From: Diaporthe sp. PMI_573 | Taxonomy: Eukaryota > Ascomycota > Sordariomycetes > Diaporthales > Diaporthaceae | Direction: 5' to 3' | Assembly (NCBI GenBank): GCA_021399435.1 | Contig: JAJTUP010000071.1 | Span: forward strand, 62,001-126,000 | Length of the DNA: 64,000 nt | Shown here: in pieces, positions 44,801 through 56,806 of the stretch | Layout of the letters: each line of letters begins with the position of its first letter | Position numbering within the stretch: the stretch's first letter is position 1 | Position numbers and translations under genes: made by a program | The notes under the pieces: generated by a model | Databases searched by the model: none | What the model was told of the DNA's origin: nothing | What the model saw: the letters and a program-made list of their open reading frames with translations, nothing else

Positions 44801-45464
44801 TTTTGTAGACTGACTTCTGAGATTGTCGAAACAGAAGGGCACTGCTCACTGTATCACGCAGTCCAGGTTCAAGGCGATGTGGGATCGCGTGGGATCTGCC
44901 CTGCTTGATTATGTAGACGCACGTTTGGGCTTCGGGCACAGCAGTTGCGCTGCCCTCCGAGACGAAGTCGGTATTGAAGGATCTTGGTCGAGAGGCTCCC
45001 TGTTGTGAGCCTGTTTGAGCAGCGTCGGTAATGAGTATTCCTTCGACCTCCTGCCGGGGCCTTTCCTGCCCCTGTCCCGTAAATTCAGAGGCTGGGCTTT
45101 TGGTGTCAGCCTTTTGGAAGTGAGGGTCGGGGAGGCCCGGATTTCGTGTTGTGTCTGTCTCAGGCTTCATGCTCTCTCTTTCGCGTCGGCTCTGACTCGT
45201 CGATCGGCCCAATCTCCCCGTGCCATTGTTTTCCTCAGGTGCAACTGTCATCCTGGCAGACCGTTCTTGAGACCTTTGAGTATTGCTTCGGACCATGCCT
45301 GTTCGTAATGCGAATGGGTGTGAGTGAGGATGGTGAACTTTGTCGGAAAATGTTCTGCCTTCGTTCAACTGCTCTCCGGCCTGGCGCTGCAAATGACGCT
45401 GAGGAACAGGAAAATGAGAGTCGACTGCAGGTGGCAGGGAGGATGCCCGTCTTCTTTGAGCCAT
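41890..45464 (-). CDS. large low-complexity fungal protein, body of a broken gene
   Basis: Exons 45464-43497, 43425-43338 and 43277-41890 (introns 71 and 60 bp) give 1147 residues from the first ATG; the frame is open further upstream to beyond 45560. Order: Arg/Ser-rich region, a folded segment with VYIIKQGRSHAIPHRL, a second around TTYRVWIVQQHPSL and WAKCAVTEDVRSHDDVTQRL, a proline run (PPPPPPP), a Ser/Asp-rich stretch, a short folded block rebuilt by splicing (GYPWGNTIIVLGDLDEDR), then a long acidic disordered tail. I recall a fungal family with this plan that starts with a HeLo-like N-terminal domain. That domain is present just upstream but broken, so this frame is probably the surviving body of a pseudogene. 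Confidence 0.6.
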
Positions 45465-46150
45465 ATTTGATGCAGAAGGCAGGTTCACTTCAGAAACCCC
45501 CTTATTTGAACGGAGCTTGTTCCTGGGATTCTTGCCACCAAAGTTTATGACGCTGATCAATGTCTGGTCCGGGTTTCGGTTGGAAGAAATTTGTGCTGCA
45601 ATGGAATGAATATTCCCCTGTACAACAATCCCGCGAAATATAATTGTATGCTGCAGCCGACTACTGTATCATTCCAATTTGATGAAGTCGCCCTTGAAAG
45701 TCCAGCAAACTCGGTTTCGTAGGGAAGAAGCCGTCTCAATGAGGGAGCTATCAAGCAGGAGAACGGGCACCTGGGCTGTTGCGAGCTTTTGCCGGTACCC
45801 CTCTTAAGGGCTAAAAGCCAGTCCAAAAGCTCCTGCTCAGGTCTGGGGCCGTTTCTATTCGCAATGGTGGCTTCGATCCTCCAGAATATGGCCAGACACC
45901 TATGTGCTGTATCTTTTACTCCGAGAATGGCGGTGTTTGAGAACAACAGTAGGCCTTTTCTCTTCTTCAGATTCCCGTAGATCCTCTCCAGCGCGAGTCG
46001 ATTCCGTTCACGGCAGCTTGCAGACCTTCCTTGGCGTCCCCAATCTGAGAAGAGAACTTATAAATAGCGGCTGACAATTGCAACCCAAATCCTGGTATGC
46101 CGATGGATGACAGAGCCAGCGGCTCCAATAGCAGTGACAGGATCGATACA
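45465..46150 (-). pseudogene. frameshifted N-terminal HeLo-like domain of the 41890-45464 gene
   Basis: Reading the minus strand from about 46150 towards 45560 gives a coherent domain only by changing frame: DPVTAIGAAGSVI, then (shift near 46104) IGIPGFGLQLSAAIYKFSSQ and a helix ending NGID, then (shift near 45993) ERIYGNLKKRKGLLLFSN and AIFWRIEATIANRNGPRPEQ, then (shift near 45788) LATAQVPVLLLDSSLIETAS. After that an in-frame TGA at 45671-45669 sits where an Arg codon (CGA) would be natural, and the frame then runs straight into the downstream protein (IIFRGIVVQGNIHSIAAQIS). Helical N-terminal domains of this type occur in fungal NLR/HET-type proteins. Three shifts plus one stop indicate decay; introns do not explain them. 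The N-terminal start codon is not recognisable. Confidence 0.65.
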
Positions 46151-48730
46151 TCCAGACTAGCTCGTGGGGGAATGGTAGTAATTGGTGAGAAATAGTAAGG
46201 AAGCCATCGAGAACTTGCGACATCGGTAATACGAAAGGATGTCAGCTAGTGAGTAGTCACTGGAAGGATGGATGCGTGGAGGGCCTCGCGGACAATTTAG
46301 GGTTTTGAAGCTGATGGAATGGACTCGGAAGCTGAGGAAGCATGAGTTGCTTTTTTACACACCATGTCAACTGGCGGACCAACTGCGATAGTTACGTGAG
46401 TGGCTGGATATGGGTTAGCGTCTTACATTGTGAGTGCAGTAGCATGGAGGCGTGCATAGCTGCATCCTGCAATGCTGCACTATCCAGCTAGCCCGCAAGT
46501 AGCGCTGAACAGTGCATGTGCAACCTGAACGAGGCTCTGGAGCTTTTGCAAACAACGCCGGGGGGGGGGGGGCAGGGATGGAACGAAGACATGACCTTTC
46601 GCGATGTCCTGGAGTAACTAGCCCAATCAGCCATTTCCGTGAGCTCAATTGGCGGCCCATGGCACAGTATATCAAGTTTTCAAATCAAGCTATGTGCATT
46701 GGAAGTGACAAGTGATTTAAAGGCCAAGAGAGATCTCAGATGGACTGGTCGAGTTCACATTGGAGCGGAGCAGCTCCCGATGCGAAAGGCGTCTTTAGCC
46801 GCCATCCCACAGAGAGTATGCGAGCTAGTGAAGCTCACCCATAAGCTGCGAAAAGCAGTCAAGTAACATTGACAAGTCAGCCTAAATGACTTGTCCGAGG
46901 TGGGCTAGTGCAGTGAGACTGTGGGGTGCCTCATTGCTACACAGCCTCATGCGGGCTCAATTGACCGGTGTCTGCGGGGCCGAGGCATGCAGAGACGTTG
47001 CTGGCTTATATAATCATGTTTGCGGGCAGAGAAACCATGAGACAGACAGGATCCTTCCATGCGTGCAAGCTAAAATCTCGGACTGCTCGCTGGATGCTTG
47101 GACTTTATATTCCATTTCTGCTTGATATTGTAACAATTGATAGTCCCTCTGGTGAATTGAGTCCCCAGAATTCGAATCTATCCATTGTTCTTCGATACAG
47201 ATTATTATAGTGATTGAGCCCACCCGGCAATATCATATGACACTCTTTGCAGCAACATTTCACTGGATTCTGTGCTAAATTTGCGAGTTGGAAAGGCATT
47301 TCCCCGTATGTGGTCAATACCGGGCTCCATGGTCTGCCATATTTCACCAAGTTTCTGAAAGTAAGGCATTTCACGGCAGGTTCAAGAACCGGGATGCTGA
47401 TCGCACATGGTCATACGACGTCTCTATTTTGAGATGTTAACCTTGGAAGCCGAAGGCCCAATAATGTCAACTTTTTAGTCAGCATAGTAGGAGATACACG
47501 GTGACTTACAACAGCACTACCGGCTCAAACTAGTGAATTCCCTCGAGAGACTGAGAGTCTATAGGCAGAGGAGCATCTCAACATGGTGCTGGTGGGAGCT
47601 TGCCGTGATGGATTTGGAGATGGCGCCGGTGCTGGGTTTATGGATGTGTTCTGCTCACCCAGGAATGGCACTTTCCTATGCACATCAGTCTCTTGATAGA
47701 AATCGTGTCCGTTTATTGCTAGATGTCTCTGCTTCCAAAGGCTTGGGAGATCTAGAATGGCATACCGCAGTGACTGACTTTCAACGCTCAGGTGTGACAG
47801 AGAGAAACACTTGTGTGTTGTCATGGTGGCTAAACATCTCAGTAATCTATTTCGTATACTTTGGTCACTGCCACTGCACCACAGTGACTTAGAACATGTA
47901 TCAAAAGTGAACATATGAATTATTGCAGCCGGTGAATCGCAGAGGAGCGCCAGATGCAGGCAGGTGTGGTCTTGTGTCCTTTCAACTCTTGGGTGAGTGA
48001 AGTCGTTGGCTGATGCTGCCAGTCACATTATGCGCCCTGGTAGGCCATCAAATTCAACAGGAGAAGTCTGAAAGGAAAGATATTGCGGCCTTCGATGCTG
48101 TTTCTCAAAAGTCATCGCCCCCAACCCCACTTGGCACACAGACCAAGTCCTAGTCTTGTGGCACATCGTCGTGAGCATCTCTCTTGTCCTCGTCATCCTG
48201 CTTGTACAGATTCCTCTTCCAGCCTGACATGATCAAGTATGTGATTCACACTCAAATTCCAGCATATTTAAGGAGGCTCTCTAGATCAATCTGACCGTCC
48301 ATTCTTTTCAAATATCCCAAGCAAATTTCCCAAAACACATCTGCTACAAGCCCATCAAGCAATGTGAGTGCGGTTTTCCATCACTTCTTTGATTTCAAAG
48401 GTAGGTACCAACCTTGGTATCTTGCAGGAAGAATCCACAAAGAAGGAGAACTGGTGTCTCGGGCCCCGGCTTCAAGAGCCCATTGTCTGGAATGGGCGGC
48501 AGAACATGTCCCCTTATACATAATGAATACTGGAGACCAAACCTTTTTCTAACTTATTCCGCGATAGTTTACGCGATCAGGTCGAAATACAACAACGAAC
48601 TACAACTACAGACCTTCGTCACAGGCCAGCTGCATTAGCCCTTCTCCATCTACAAGCCAGCTGAGAACACCGCTCTTCAAGCTCTCTGGTCTCAGCAAGC
48701 ATCTGCCTCAAGCGGCTCGTCCACTTTGAA
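46151..48730. other. gene-poor 2.6 kb
   Basis: No gene is supported. A run of 13 G lies at about 46560-46572. A minus-strand mini-frame of 26 codons near 48160-48237 starts MSGWKRNLYKQ and looks protein-like but is too short to call. Part of the 3' end may be a spliced 5' leader of the zinc-protein gene. Confidence 0.4.
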
Positions 48731-48901
48731 ATGCCTGAGCCCAAGAAGAGGTGCGACACATGCACGGGATCTGGAAAGCACTGCCACAACCCGTACTGCG
48801 ACAATGGCCATGACCAGAACTTGAAGAAAGACTGCCCGATTTGTGATGGAGGCAAGAATAAACCCAATTGTCCGAAATGCAATGGGAGTGGAACGGTGTG
48901 A
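48731..48901 (+). CDS. tiny DnaJ-type zinc-finger protein (CxxCxGxG repeats)
   Basis: A 56-residue frame, ATG 48731 to TGA 48901. It holds cysteine motifs of the DnaJ zinc-finger kind: CDTCTGSG, then CHNPYCDNGH, CPICDGG and CPKCNGSG. Eight cysteines in CxxC pairs could bind two zinc ions. There is no J-domain, no signal peptide and no transmembrane segment, so it would act as an intracellular zinc-binding or chaperone-like peptide; that role is inferred. A 5'-untranslated intron (GTGAGT near 48364 to an AG near 48694) is possible. The regular spacing makes chance unlikely. Confidence 0.65.
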   Translation: MPEPKKRCDTCTGSGKHCHNPYCDNGHDQNLKKDCPICDGGKNKPNCPKCNGSGTV

Positions 48902-50062
48902 ACAGTGAAACAAGAACAGGAGATCGACGTGCGTTACCTAGGTGATGGGTTGGTTTGCCGTTCTGGTTTCCGCACTCGAGGTGACCTCGGGAGGCGGATA
49001 TGCGTAGGCGATGTGGCCGAAACTTATTGGGTTACTGTGATGGGAGTAATTCACCTGAGTAGCAGCCGCAATAAAACTGCTTTGGAAGCCTGTTGCTAAA
49101 AGACTCTGCTGCATATTCCCTTGTTTATCATAACCGCTCCACGTCGCTATTTTACTGTGTCATCCATTGTTACCAATATGTTACGGTACTTGACGCCACC
49201 CACGCATTGATCTGGCAGATTTATGGCAGCAACTTTGTTGATTGACGTCAATATGGCCATGTAGACGCTCTATAGTGACGTTAATAGGGAAGTGTCGCCG
49301 ACGCCAAATGATGGCTCACTGGAGGATGTATGTGCCATTAACACCTGGTCCGAGTTTGAGCGGAGCCGTCATTTGAAAAGAAGGAATGCCGATATCGTAG
49401 CTCAATCTGGCAGAGAAAATTTAGTTGCGGGGGGGGGGGGGAAGATCCCGAAGAGAGCAACTGGTCGTTTTCTCTGGGTTCAAGAACAGCCACCGAACAT
49501 TGTTCCGCAACTTATCAGCACCGGTGCTTGGCCTTTGTGGGATGTTAGAGCGAGCAGAAATGGCGTAAATCTTAGTGGCGATGTAAGACAGTTGCCAAGT
49601 CCTCTGGTTACAAGCAAGAGGTCAGCTTCCACGCGGCCTTAGTCAGTTTTCCATGAATTTCCAAGGATGAAGCAGAGGAAGTCAGACGATGAACTCGGGT
49701 TTCATAGGTGAGAGGGAGGGCTCGCCACAGAGTAATGTTGAATAGTGCCCCGTAAGCTTCAAACAAACAAGAACTCATAGACTAGACTCTGGCCATGTCT
49801 ATGTGTACGTAAACTTCGACAAGTTGGTCACACGATATGATCATAGTTTAGTTTACTCCAGGATTGGAGTTCATGTCAAAGAGCGTATTCCCAAGTATGC
49901 GACCAATACAAAGATATGTTCCCATTCTAGATGTCGTATATACGCCGCCGGCCTGATAAGCTTACTTATTTTCCCAGTAAACCGCGGCCTAATCCGCATC
50001 CCGTAACTATGTGAAAACGCCCGACTGCAATCGCCATGACATCAAAAGCCATAGTGAATAGT
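48902..50062. other. intergenic, no supported gene
   Basis: Contains a run of 13 G at about 49429-49441. The 116-codon plus frame at 49292 has no motif. Confidence 0.45.
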
Positions 50063-51252
50063 CTAATAAAGACCCACGAGGATGTCACCCCTAACACGGG
50101 CCGAGAGATGAACTTCAGCCTCCAAGTCGAGCTTGATACCGACGGTCAATGCGGCAGCCTTCAGGTTGCCGTTGTCGTCGACGGGACCCTTGAGGAGGTT
50201 ACCTGCATGGTGCGTAAGCAACTGTTTTCTGTGGTTTTGGTAGGGAGGGCAGTCAGGAAGTGGGAGTGAGAGACTTACCAACGGGGCCGTTGGCCGTTCC
50301 GGAGAGGCCGGGGAGCGGGAGGCTGTGGCCGACTTGTCCCTTCATCTGGCCGTTCTGCATGGACAGGTCGAACCCACGTGGCTGGTTGGCGTTCTGGCCG
50401 GGGTTGGGGCCGACGACGCCGGTCCTCTGGGGCTCGCTGCGAAACAGTAAGTGAGTAGGTAGTTCACTCTAAAGGATGAGAGTAAAAGATTGTTAGGATG
50501 ACTTACGGGCTGCTGGAGGAAGACATTTTCTGTGGAGTTGGTGTTATAGTAGTTTTGGGAGCTGGTGTGGGGGTGGGAGCAGGTGGTTGCTTCCGGGGCG
50601 ACTTTGGGGTCTGAGCTGGTGACCGTGGAGGTGGAACTGCTGCAACTGGCGCCGGCTTGGGAGCGTCGGCGGGGGCTGCTGGCTTGGGGGAATCCTTTGC
50701 CTTGTCGGACACTTTTAAGGTCTCAGTTGATGCTGGGCCCTTCTCGTAAGGAGGAGGTGGGGGGCTTGCGACTCTTGGTGACGGTCTGGGGCTCTTGCGG
50801 AGCTCCTCGGCCTTGTCCTCGTCTAGCTGCGAGAGATATAGGTTTCTGGTGCGCCGTTTGCTGTCCGACGCCTTATTATCCGTTTTGGGGTCTGAGGAGA
50901 GGCTTGAGGAGCGTCTCCGGGCTTGGGGACTGGAGTCTGAGGTTCCAAAGGACGGCTGTGTGGATACTCTGACCGGAAGTCGGAATTTCCGTGGACCTGC
51001 AGAGGCGGTATCTGACAAGGGGGATGGGACGTCGGTGGGAGATGTATTGGAGGCTGAGGACCAGGAGCTTCGATTAGATGACCTGCGAACTAGTCGTTGC
51101 TCGGGGGAGGTGTTGATGAATGATTTGCGATTAGAGATGCTGTCCCGTCTAGGAATTGAACTGTTGTTGTCCGCCGGCGGAGGAGTAGATATAGATAATG
51201 GTCGAAGTTGAGTTAAAGTTGTTGCCATTGTGAGTCTGGAGCTGTCCGCCAT
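50063..51252 (-). CDS. Pro/Ser-rich protein with a small conserved-looking C-terminal domain
   Basis: Exons 51252-50507, 50436-50279 and 50202-50063 give 347 residues; introns are 70 bp (GTAAGT...GCAG) and 76 bp (GTAAGT...GCAG). The first ~245 residues are disordered, with many SS/RRSS motifs, a PPPPPYEKGP stretch and Ala/Pro/Lys repeats. The last ~100 residues are different: QPRGFDLSMQNGQMKGQVGH, then GPVGNLLKGPVDDNGNLKAA and a beta-like ALTVGIKLDLEAEVHLSARV, ending DILVGLY. The clean splice joins support the model. An alternative start inside exon 1 at MSSSSSP would give only the ~110-residue C-terminal part, and that may be the ancestral unit. Function unknown. Confidence 0.7.
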
Positions 51253-52076
51253 TTATGCCCAAGTCATGGCAGTACACTTAATATGCGGGCTGGGACAGGA
51301 TCCGCTCCCCCGGTCCCCAGCCGAGCATCTTCGCGTGTCAAAGATGTGTGCGGGTGCATCAATGCTGTGCGGCTCCATCAGCCAATACGCCGCCGCGGTC
51401 GAAACGATGCAGCCGTGGCAGAGGGCAATCGAACGGTCTGGTTGCTCGCTGTGACTGAAATCGTCCCATGATCTTTGCAAATCGGACAACTTTGTTTGTA
51501 GGGATCCTGGCGTTGAGACCCGAGGAGCTTAGTGAAACTGACTTTCAGCGATGCATGCGGACCGCCTTGTGGTGGGTCCAGGGACCGCTGACAGGAGTTG
51601 TACCAGAGAATCGCGGCCGCTGACTATGCATGAAATCTGCCAGCTGGCGGGAGATCAGAGGCTAGAGTACACACTATCGCCAAAGGAGAATTGTTTGATG
51701 GCCACAAGTTGTCAAAGCTCCTTGTATGAGCATCCCTGGGGGCGTCCAGTCTCTTGGAGGCGGATGGAGCCGGGCGAGCAATTCATCGGACGGTTTTGTC
51801 GAGTGTGCATGGGTCCTGATACAGGCATACCAAATTCCCCGGGATTTTGAACCCTGAATCGTACGTCGTATGTTTCCGCGATTCGTAGAAGCGAGTTTCG
51901 CATCCCGTTTCAGTGGGGTCCACAGCTGCACGTCCACGCCCAGCACACAGACCGTGTCAAGATGTTTGCCACTCGGCGTTGGCCAGGGCAACGTCCGGGT
52001 GTCGAGGTGGACATTTGACATTTTAGTCGAACGATGGGTTGAACAAAATCATCAAATTGCTTGACACGCGAAAACC
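51253..52076. other. intergenic, divergent promoters
   Basis: Separates two divergently transcribed genes. No coding motif is seen. Confidence 0.45.
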
Positions 52077-52871
52077 ATGGTTCTGTCAGTTCTCGTCGCT
52101 TTTGGCGCCGTCACCGGCGCATCGGAAGGGATCAAGGCCTCTCAGGCAAAGGCCAGGAGAGAAGAACACCGGAGCAGGAAGAACAATCTCATCGTCCACG
52201 TCCCGAAGTCGTCCGAATACAGCCAGACCCTCGAAGGCCGGCGGGTGGTCCTATCAGGCGATAAGGTACTTTTTTGCGTCATCTTGCCTACAAAAGACAG
52301 GATCACATGTCAATTAGGCAGTACAGCTTGCTAACACTGACTACAGCTGTTCGTCGACACGGGGCTTGACAATGACGTCCCTTTCGGCCACCCCTTCGAG
52401 GGATACTTTCTGGGATATCCGGAGCTCAACCACCCTGGGCTCGTGTCCACGATCTCCGACGAGGCACCCATAATGAACTGGATCTACATGGACGCCCAGA
52501 CTTTCGAATTGAAATTCGGCACGCGACAGTTCTCGGAGGGAAACCTCACGGGGCCGTTCGACTGCACCCGGCAAGATCGAAGGCTGACCTTGCACGGTTA
52601 CGAAAACTTTGTGGCCGTACGACAGGGTCCCTTTTGGGCGCTTTATTTCGACTGGGATGGTGATCATCTGGAGGGGAGAGTACCTCCTGGGACGCCAGTC
52701 GTGGAGATAGACCTTGTGAGAAGGGAACTGCGAAATCGAAAACCAAGACGGCAGCCCGGCGAGCAGAACCCCCTGGCACAGGACCCTCAAGCAGCAAAGA
52801 ACCCAGCAACAAATAACGGCAATGGCGCGCCAGAAACAGCCGCCCCCGAGAAGTCTGCACAACAGTCATGA
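52077..52871 (+). CDS. unrecognised fungal protein, two exons
   Basis: Exons 52077-52265 and 52347-52871, with an 81-bp intron (GTACTT...TACAG), give 237 residues. The N-terminus is mildly hydrophobic (MVLSVLVAFGAVTGAS), followed by a basic stretch (KARREEHRSRKNN), so a secretory signal is doubtful. The middle, residues about 64-190, looks globular: LFVDTGLDNDVPFGHPFEGY, then NWIYMDAQTFELKFGTRQ, FDWDGDHLEG and a VVEIDLVRRE strand. The last ~45 residues are Gln/Pro/Ala-rich and disordered. I do not recognise the family. Confidence 0.68.
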
Positions 52872-53071
52872 CGCAAGACTTCAGGACCTTGTGAGAAGAC
52901 TTTGCTTGGACACTACGATAGGTCCGAGGTAAAGAGGTCCCATCCGGAGTCTCCACAAGGATGATCACGAAGGTTAAACAGAAGCTAGTTGTTTCTCATA
53001 TTGTATATATATACACACTAATATTATACCATAAGCTTCAGCAGAATTGTACATCTACAGCCATTATTCGT

Positions 53072-55355
53072 CTAGGGAATAGCCTTGAGCATCTGTTTGG
53101 CCTTGACATTATCAGGCTGGGACAGCTCGCGCCTGCCAATCTTCGGGGGGTGACGCTGGATCGGCCGGGGGACACGGCCACCAGCGATATCACCAGCGTT
53201 CCTCCTCTTCGGGGCAGCCCCGTACGAAGTGGAGGAGGAGAGGTCCCCATAGGCGCAGGCGGCCCCGTTCCACGCCGAGTCAGCAACGGCCTTCCACACC
53301 GCCGTGATGTCCGTGATCATGGGCAGCGTCCAGTAAAGCCTGCAGTCAGCCTCCTCAGCCACGAACTGTGCGGGGAGCCCGTCGTCGACATTGTCGCGGA
53401 GGATCTGGTCCCGGCCGTTGATGGCCGCCGCGCTGCTGCGGTTCACAGCGAGGTCATTGTAGCGGGACAGCGCGGCCTTTTGCGCGTCGGTCGTGGTGTT
53501 GGCGCCCCAGAACAGCGCGACCTGGTTGTATGCCAGCACGGTACCCCAGTCCAGAACCTGAGCCCCCTTGACTCCGCCGACACCCTGGATCGGGCCCTCC
53601 TGCGGCCGGCCGCCCATGGCGACGGACTTTACACCACCCTGGATGCGGAGCATCTCCGAGGCGAGGGTGCAGGTGCTCGCACAGACTCCATCGTACAGCA
53701 TGATTATGTTCTCGGCCGCGAAGGGCTGGGTGAGGTTGGCCAGGCTGCCGTAGCCCGAGATCTCGATGCCGAGGCCGAAGGTCTCGTTGGTCGTGGTCAG
53801 ATTGTCGTTGAGGTTCCACCGCATGATGTTGGTGTAGTCGGTGTCCTGGTAGACGTAGGGGCCGAACTTGTCGTCGAAGCTGACGAACGGGTCCAGGGTG
53901 AGGTTCAGGTCGTAGCGCCAGTTGAACCAGGTCCCGTAGAAGCTGACCAGGCTCGGGTCGTCGGATGTGTACGGGTCGATCTTGCCGACGACGTCGGAGA
54001 CGACATCGGAGATGGCTAGGAACGAGTCGCTAGCCTTCCAGCGCGAGAATCCGTCCTCCTGCACGCTGGGGAACAGCTGGCGGAAGAAGTCGTATCCCTG
54101 CAGGATGTAGCCGCCTCCGTTTCCTTGGAAGTCGATGACCAGCTTGGTCTTACCGGCGGCCTTGGCATCGGCAAAGAACTGCGAGGCTACGGCTTGGAAC
54201 TCGGCTGGGGATGAGCTCTCAAAGGCCAGGAGCACGATGACTGCGACGTCCTCGTATCCCTCGTCCTCGAGGTAGAACCCAGCAACGACGGCATCCGAAG
54301 TGATAATCACGGGTGTAGGGTACCCAGGAATGCTCGCCAGAGTTGCCGAGGTACCATTGGTGACAGAGGTAGTGGCCGCACCGCTGTCGTAGCCTTTGGG
54401 GTCGCAGAATCTTTTGTACATAGACTCCCCGTCAGTGATACCCGTCAGGGGCACCTTGATGCGGGCGTAGTTCTCCAGGGTGACCTCGGTGCCGTTGGCG
54501 AAGGTGATGTTCGTGCTATCTCCATGGTAGATGTACCGGATACGGCCACCGCCCTGGAAGTACCCCACGCCCAGGCCCGCAGCAGGGGCAGAGAGCTCGA
54601 AGAACATCGAGTTGTAGGCAGAGTCGACGTCCTGGTTCCAACCAGCTTGGTTGATGGTGTCCTCTATGTAAGTGGCCGCGTCGATACCGTTGATCAGGGT
54701 CACGGATGAGGCGGTGCTGGGAGACGAGATCACTTCCTCGTAGATCTTGATCTCCGGCAGCGAGGACTGGTCCTCGCTGATGGACACAAGTGACAGTGGG
54801 CGGTTCCAGTCGAAAACGAGAGTCAGGAGGTCAGGGTAGTAAACAAAGTGACCGTCGTGAGCCGGGCCAAAGACAGTGTTGTACAGCTCTTGCTGAAACT
54901 CATACTCGCCCGAGTAGCTCTCACTCTCGAGCTTAGACCGGATGGAAGCCAGGTTGGCAAACATGTCGTAAGCCGGATAAAAGTAGTCCTCCGGCGGGTC
55001 TGCCAGATATCCGGAGTCTTGAAACAGCGCATCATGTTAGCCGTGGTGTCCCCAGCCATCTTGACAAGAGACGGGCACACAAACCTGATTGCCATTCCAG
55101 ATATGGCTCGATGGAGTCAACGAGCTCGATGGCAGCCTCCTTTCCCAGCGGCACGGAGAGCAGGCATTCATGAGCAATGGCGGCAGCGATTGTGGGAGTG
55201 GCCGAGGGAGACACGGCGATCTGCGAGGCGTAGGCAGCACTGGCAACAGCGCATGGCTGCGTCGGGCTGGGGACAGCAGAGGTTGTGGTGTTCACGGCGG
55301 CGGCGTGAGCCATACCGGAGAGGCCACTGGCCACGACCAACACGTTGGACTTCAT
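53072..55355 (-). CDS. secreted S41-family (CPAF-like) serine protease
   Basis: Exons 55355-55085 and 55017-53072 with a 67-bp intron give 738 residues. The ATG at 55355 starts a signal peptide ending near AHA (residue 18). Family S41 / C-terminal processing peptidase traits: a strand LVIDFQGNGGGYI near residue 385 (the DxRGNGGG-like motif) and the nucleophile region MLYDGVCASTCTLASEML with S538 as the likely catalytic Ser, as in the CPAF-like fungal group. More than ten N-x-S/T sites and paired cysteines fit secretion. The C-terminal ~50 residues (after YGAAPKRRN) are basic and probably disordered. The target protein is unknown. The catalytic Lys or Glu/His partners were not assigned. Confidence 0.85.
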
Positions 55356-56806
55356 ACCGACTGTCTCGGCCTCGGTTCACGAGCTTCTACAGTAACGAAT
55401 GGACTGAAAAGAAGGAGGTGAAGCGCAGAGGAGGGGAGCTCGTCGTCTTCCCCCCTCCTGACAACAGGCGGCCCCGTCTCTTTGTAGTCGTCAACCATTT
55501 CCGCCATGGCTGCATCTGCGCGGCCTAGTTCGTGCCTGTGGACGCCGGTCAGCTCGTGTGGATCACCTTCCGCAGGCACCATGTTGCACTGCAGATGGCG
55601 ACGAGGCCATTGGCCTATCATGTTATCGTCTTCTCCCCATTCGTGGCGCGGGTTGTGGGTACCGCCATGAAGCTTATCCTCGCCAGGCCGGGGTGCGGTT
55701 CCCTCACCTGCCTAAAGAGGGAGCTCGTTGCCGATCTGTACGAGAGCACTTTTCCCGCAGCATGGGTTCCTCGTCCGAGCGGACAATCCGTCAGGCACAC
55801 AGCTCTCTACGAAATGCGACGGAAGTCGATCCTTGCTTATTATTCCTCCTCAGTATTGCATAGGTTCTCATTTGCTTTTTGGCGCTCGGTTCACGTTAAT
55901 GTTTACCTGCGCACGCTGCGCAACGCCGGCTCCGCTCAGACACAGTCAGGAAAGCTGCATTTTTTCATTTCGGAGGATTATCGCCACGGCTGAACACAGC
56001 TTTCTTCTCGCTGCGATGCCACTTGATCCGACTTAAGCATAAATACGTGGATTGTACGACCAAATCTGTACGCTGCCTGGTTCAGGGGGAGCTAAACTTA
56101 GACCCTGCCGGACCAGCCCAGGCCTGACCGACTCAAGAAGGGCTCCATCCAGCATGCCCACAGTACAGAATCCGAGTATACATAGAGGGTAAAATGGGCA
56201 TCGGAAATTGATATGGCTGCGCCGAGACCGCGTTACTAATAAGTATCTCTCAGAATATACTTGTCACTTCGAGAGCACCTGCTTTTCAAGTAGGCTGTAT
56301 GATACTATTGGTGAAGGGATGGAACGCCAAGTATCTCTGACGTATGCCCCGCATTGTCACTGCATGGCGACCTCTCAAACGGAAGAGAAAAGTAAACAAA
56401 TTCCTGCTAGGTGACCGTATTCGCCGTGTCTCGGATCTCATTCCGCCAAAGTGACTCAACCGGTCAGACCTCCAAACCAAAAAGCATCACTAATCAGATC
56501 TAGGTATTGGAGCAAACCAAGTGCGCAGTCAGCAGCCGGGCCCGGTCAGAATAAGCCACATCGGATATCCCGTCGTTCTCTGGCTTTTGCATCCAAACTG
56601 CAACGATGTTATACTATATCAATGGCGATATGCCACAGTCTCGCATGTCCTGATATGATGTTGTCGTGTAAACATCTTGACCGAGCCGCGTCACTAGACC
56701 CTGAATGCTACCCCAAGCGTTCCCGACTGCAACCCCAGCACACCCAATCACTCGGGACCTGAAACATCAGACGACAACTCCATCAGATGAAAACAGGACC
56801 ATCACC
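55356..56806. other. intergenic, no supported gene
   Basis: Holds the protease promoter. Frames up to 153 codons on the plus strand (55532-55993) lack motifs. Confidence 0.45.

Noticed and set aside
47525..47914. Pair of opposed 119-130 codon frames
   Set aside because: Neither strand shows a motif, signal peptide or splice support, and they lie in a gene-poor gap.
48160..48237. Minus-strand 26-codon frame beginning MSGWKRNLYKQ
   Set aside because: Composition looks protein-like but it is too short and has no partner exon to support a gene.
52961..54019. Plus-strand frame of 352 codons
   Set aside because: It lies antisense to the S41 protease gene, whose own frame has catalytic motifs, a signal peptide and a good intron; the antisense frame is an effect of high GC at third codon positions.
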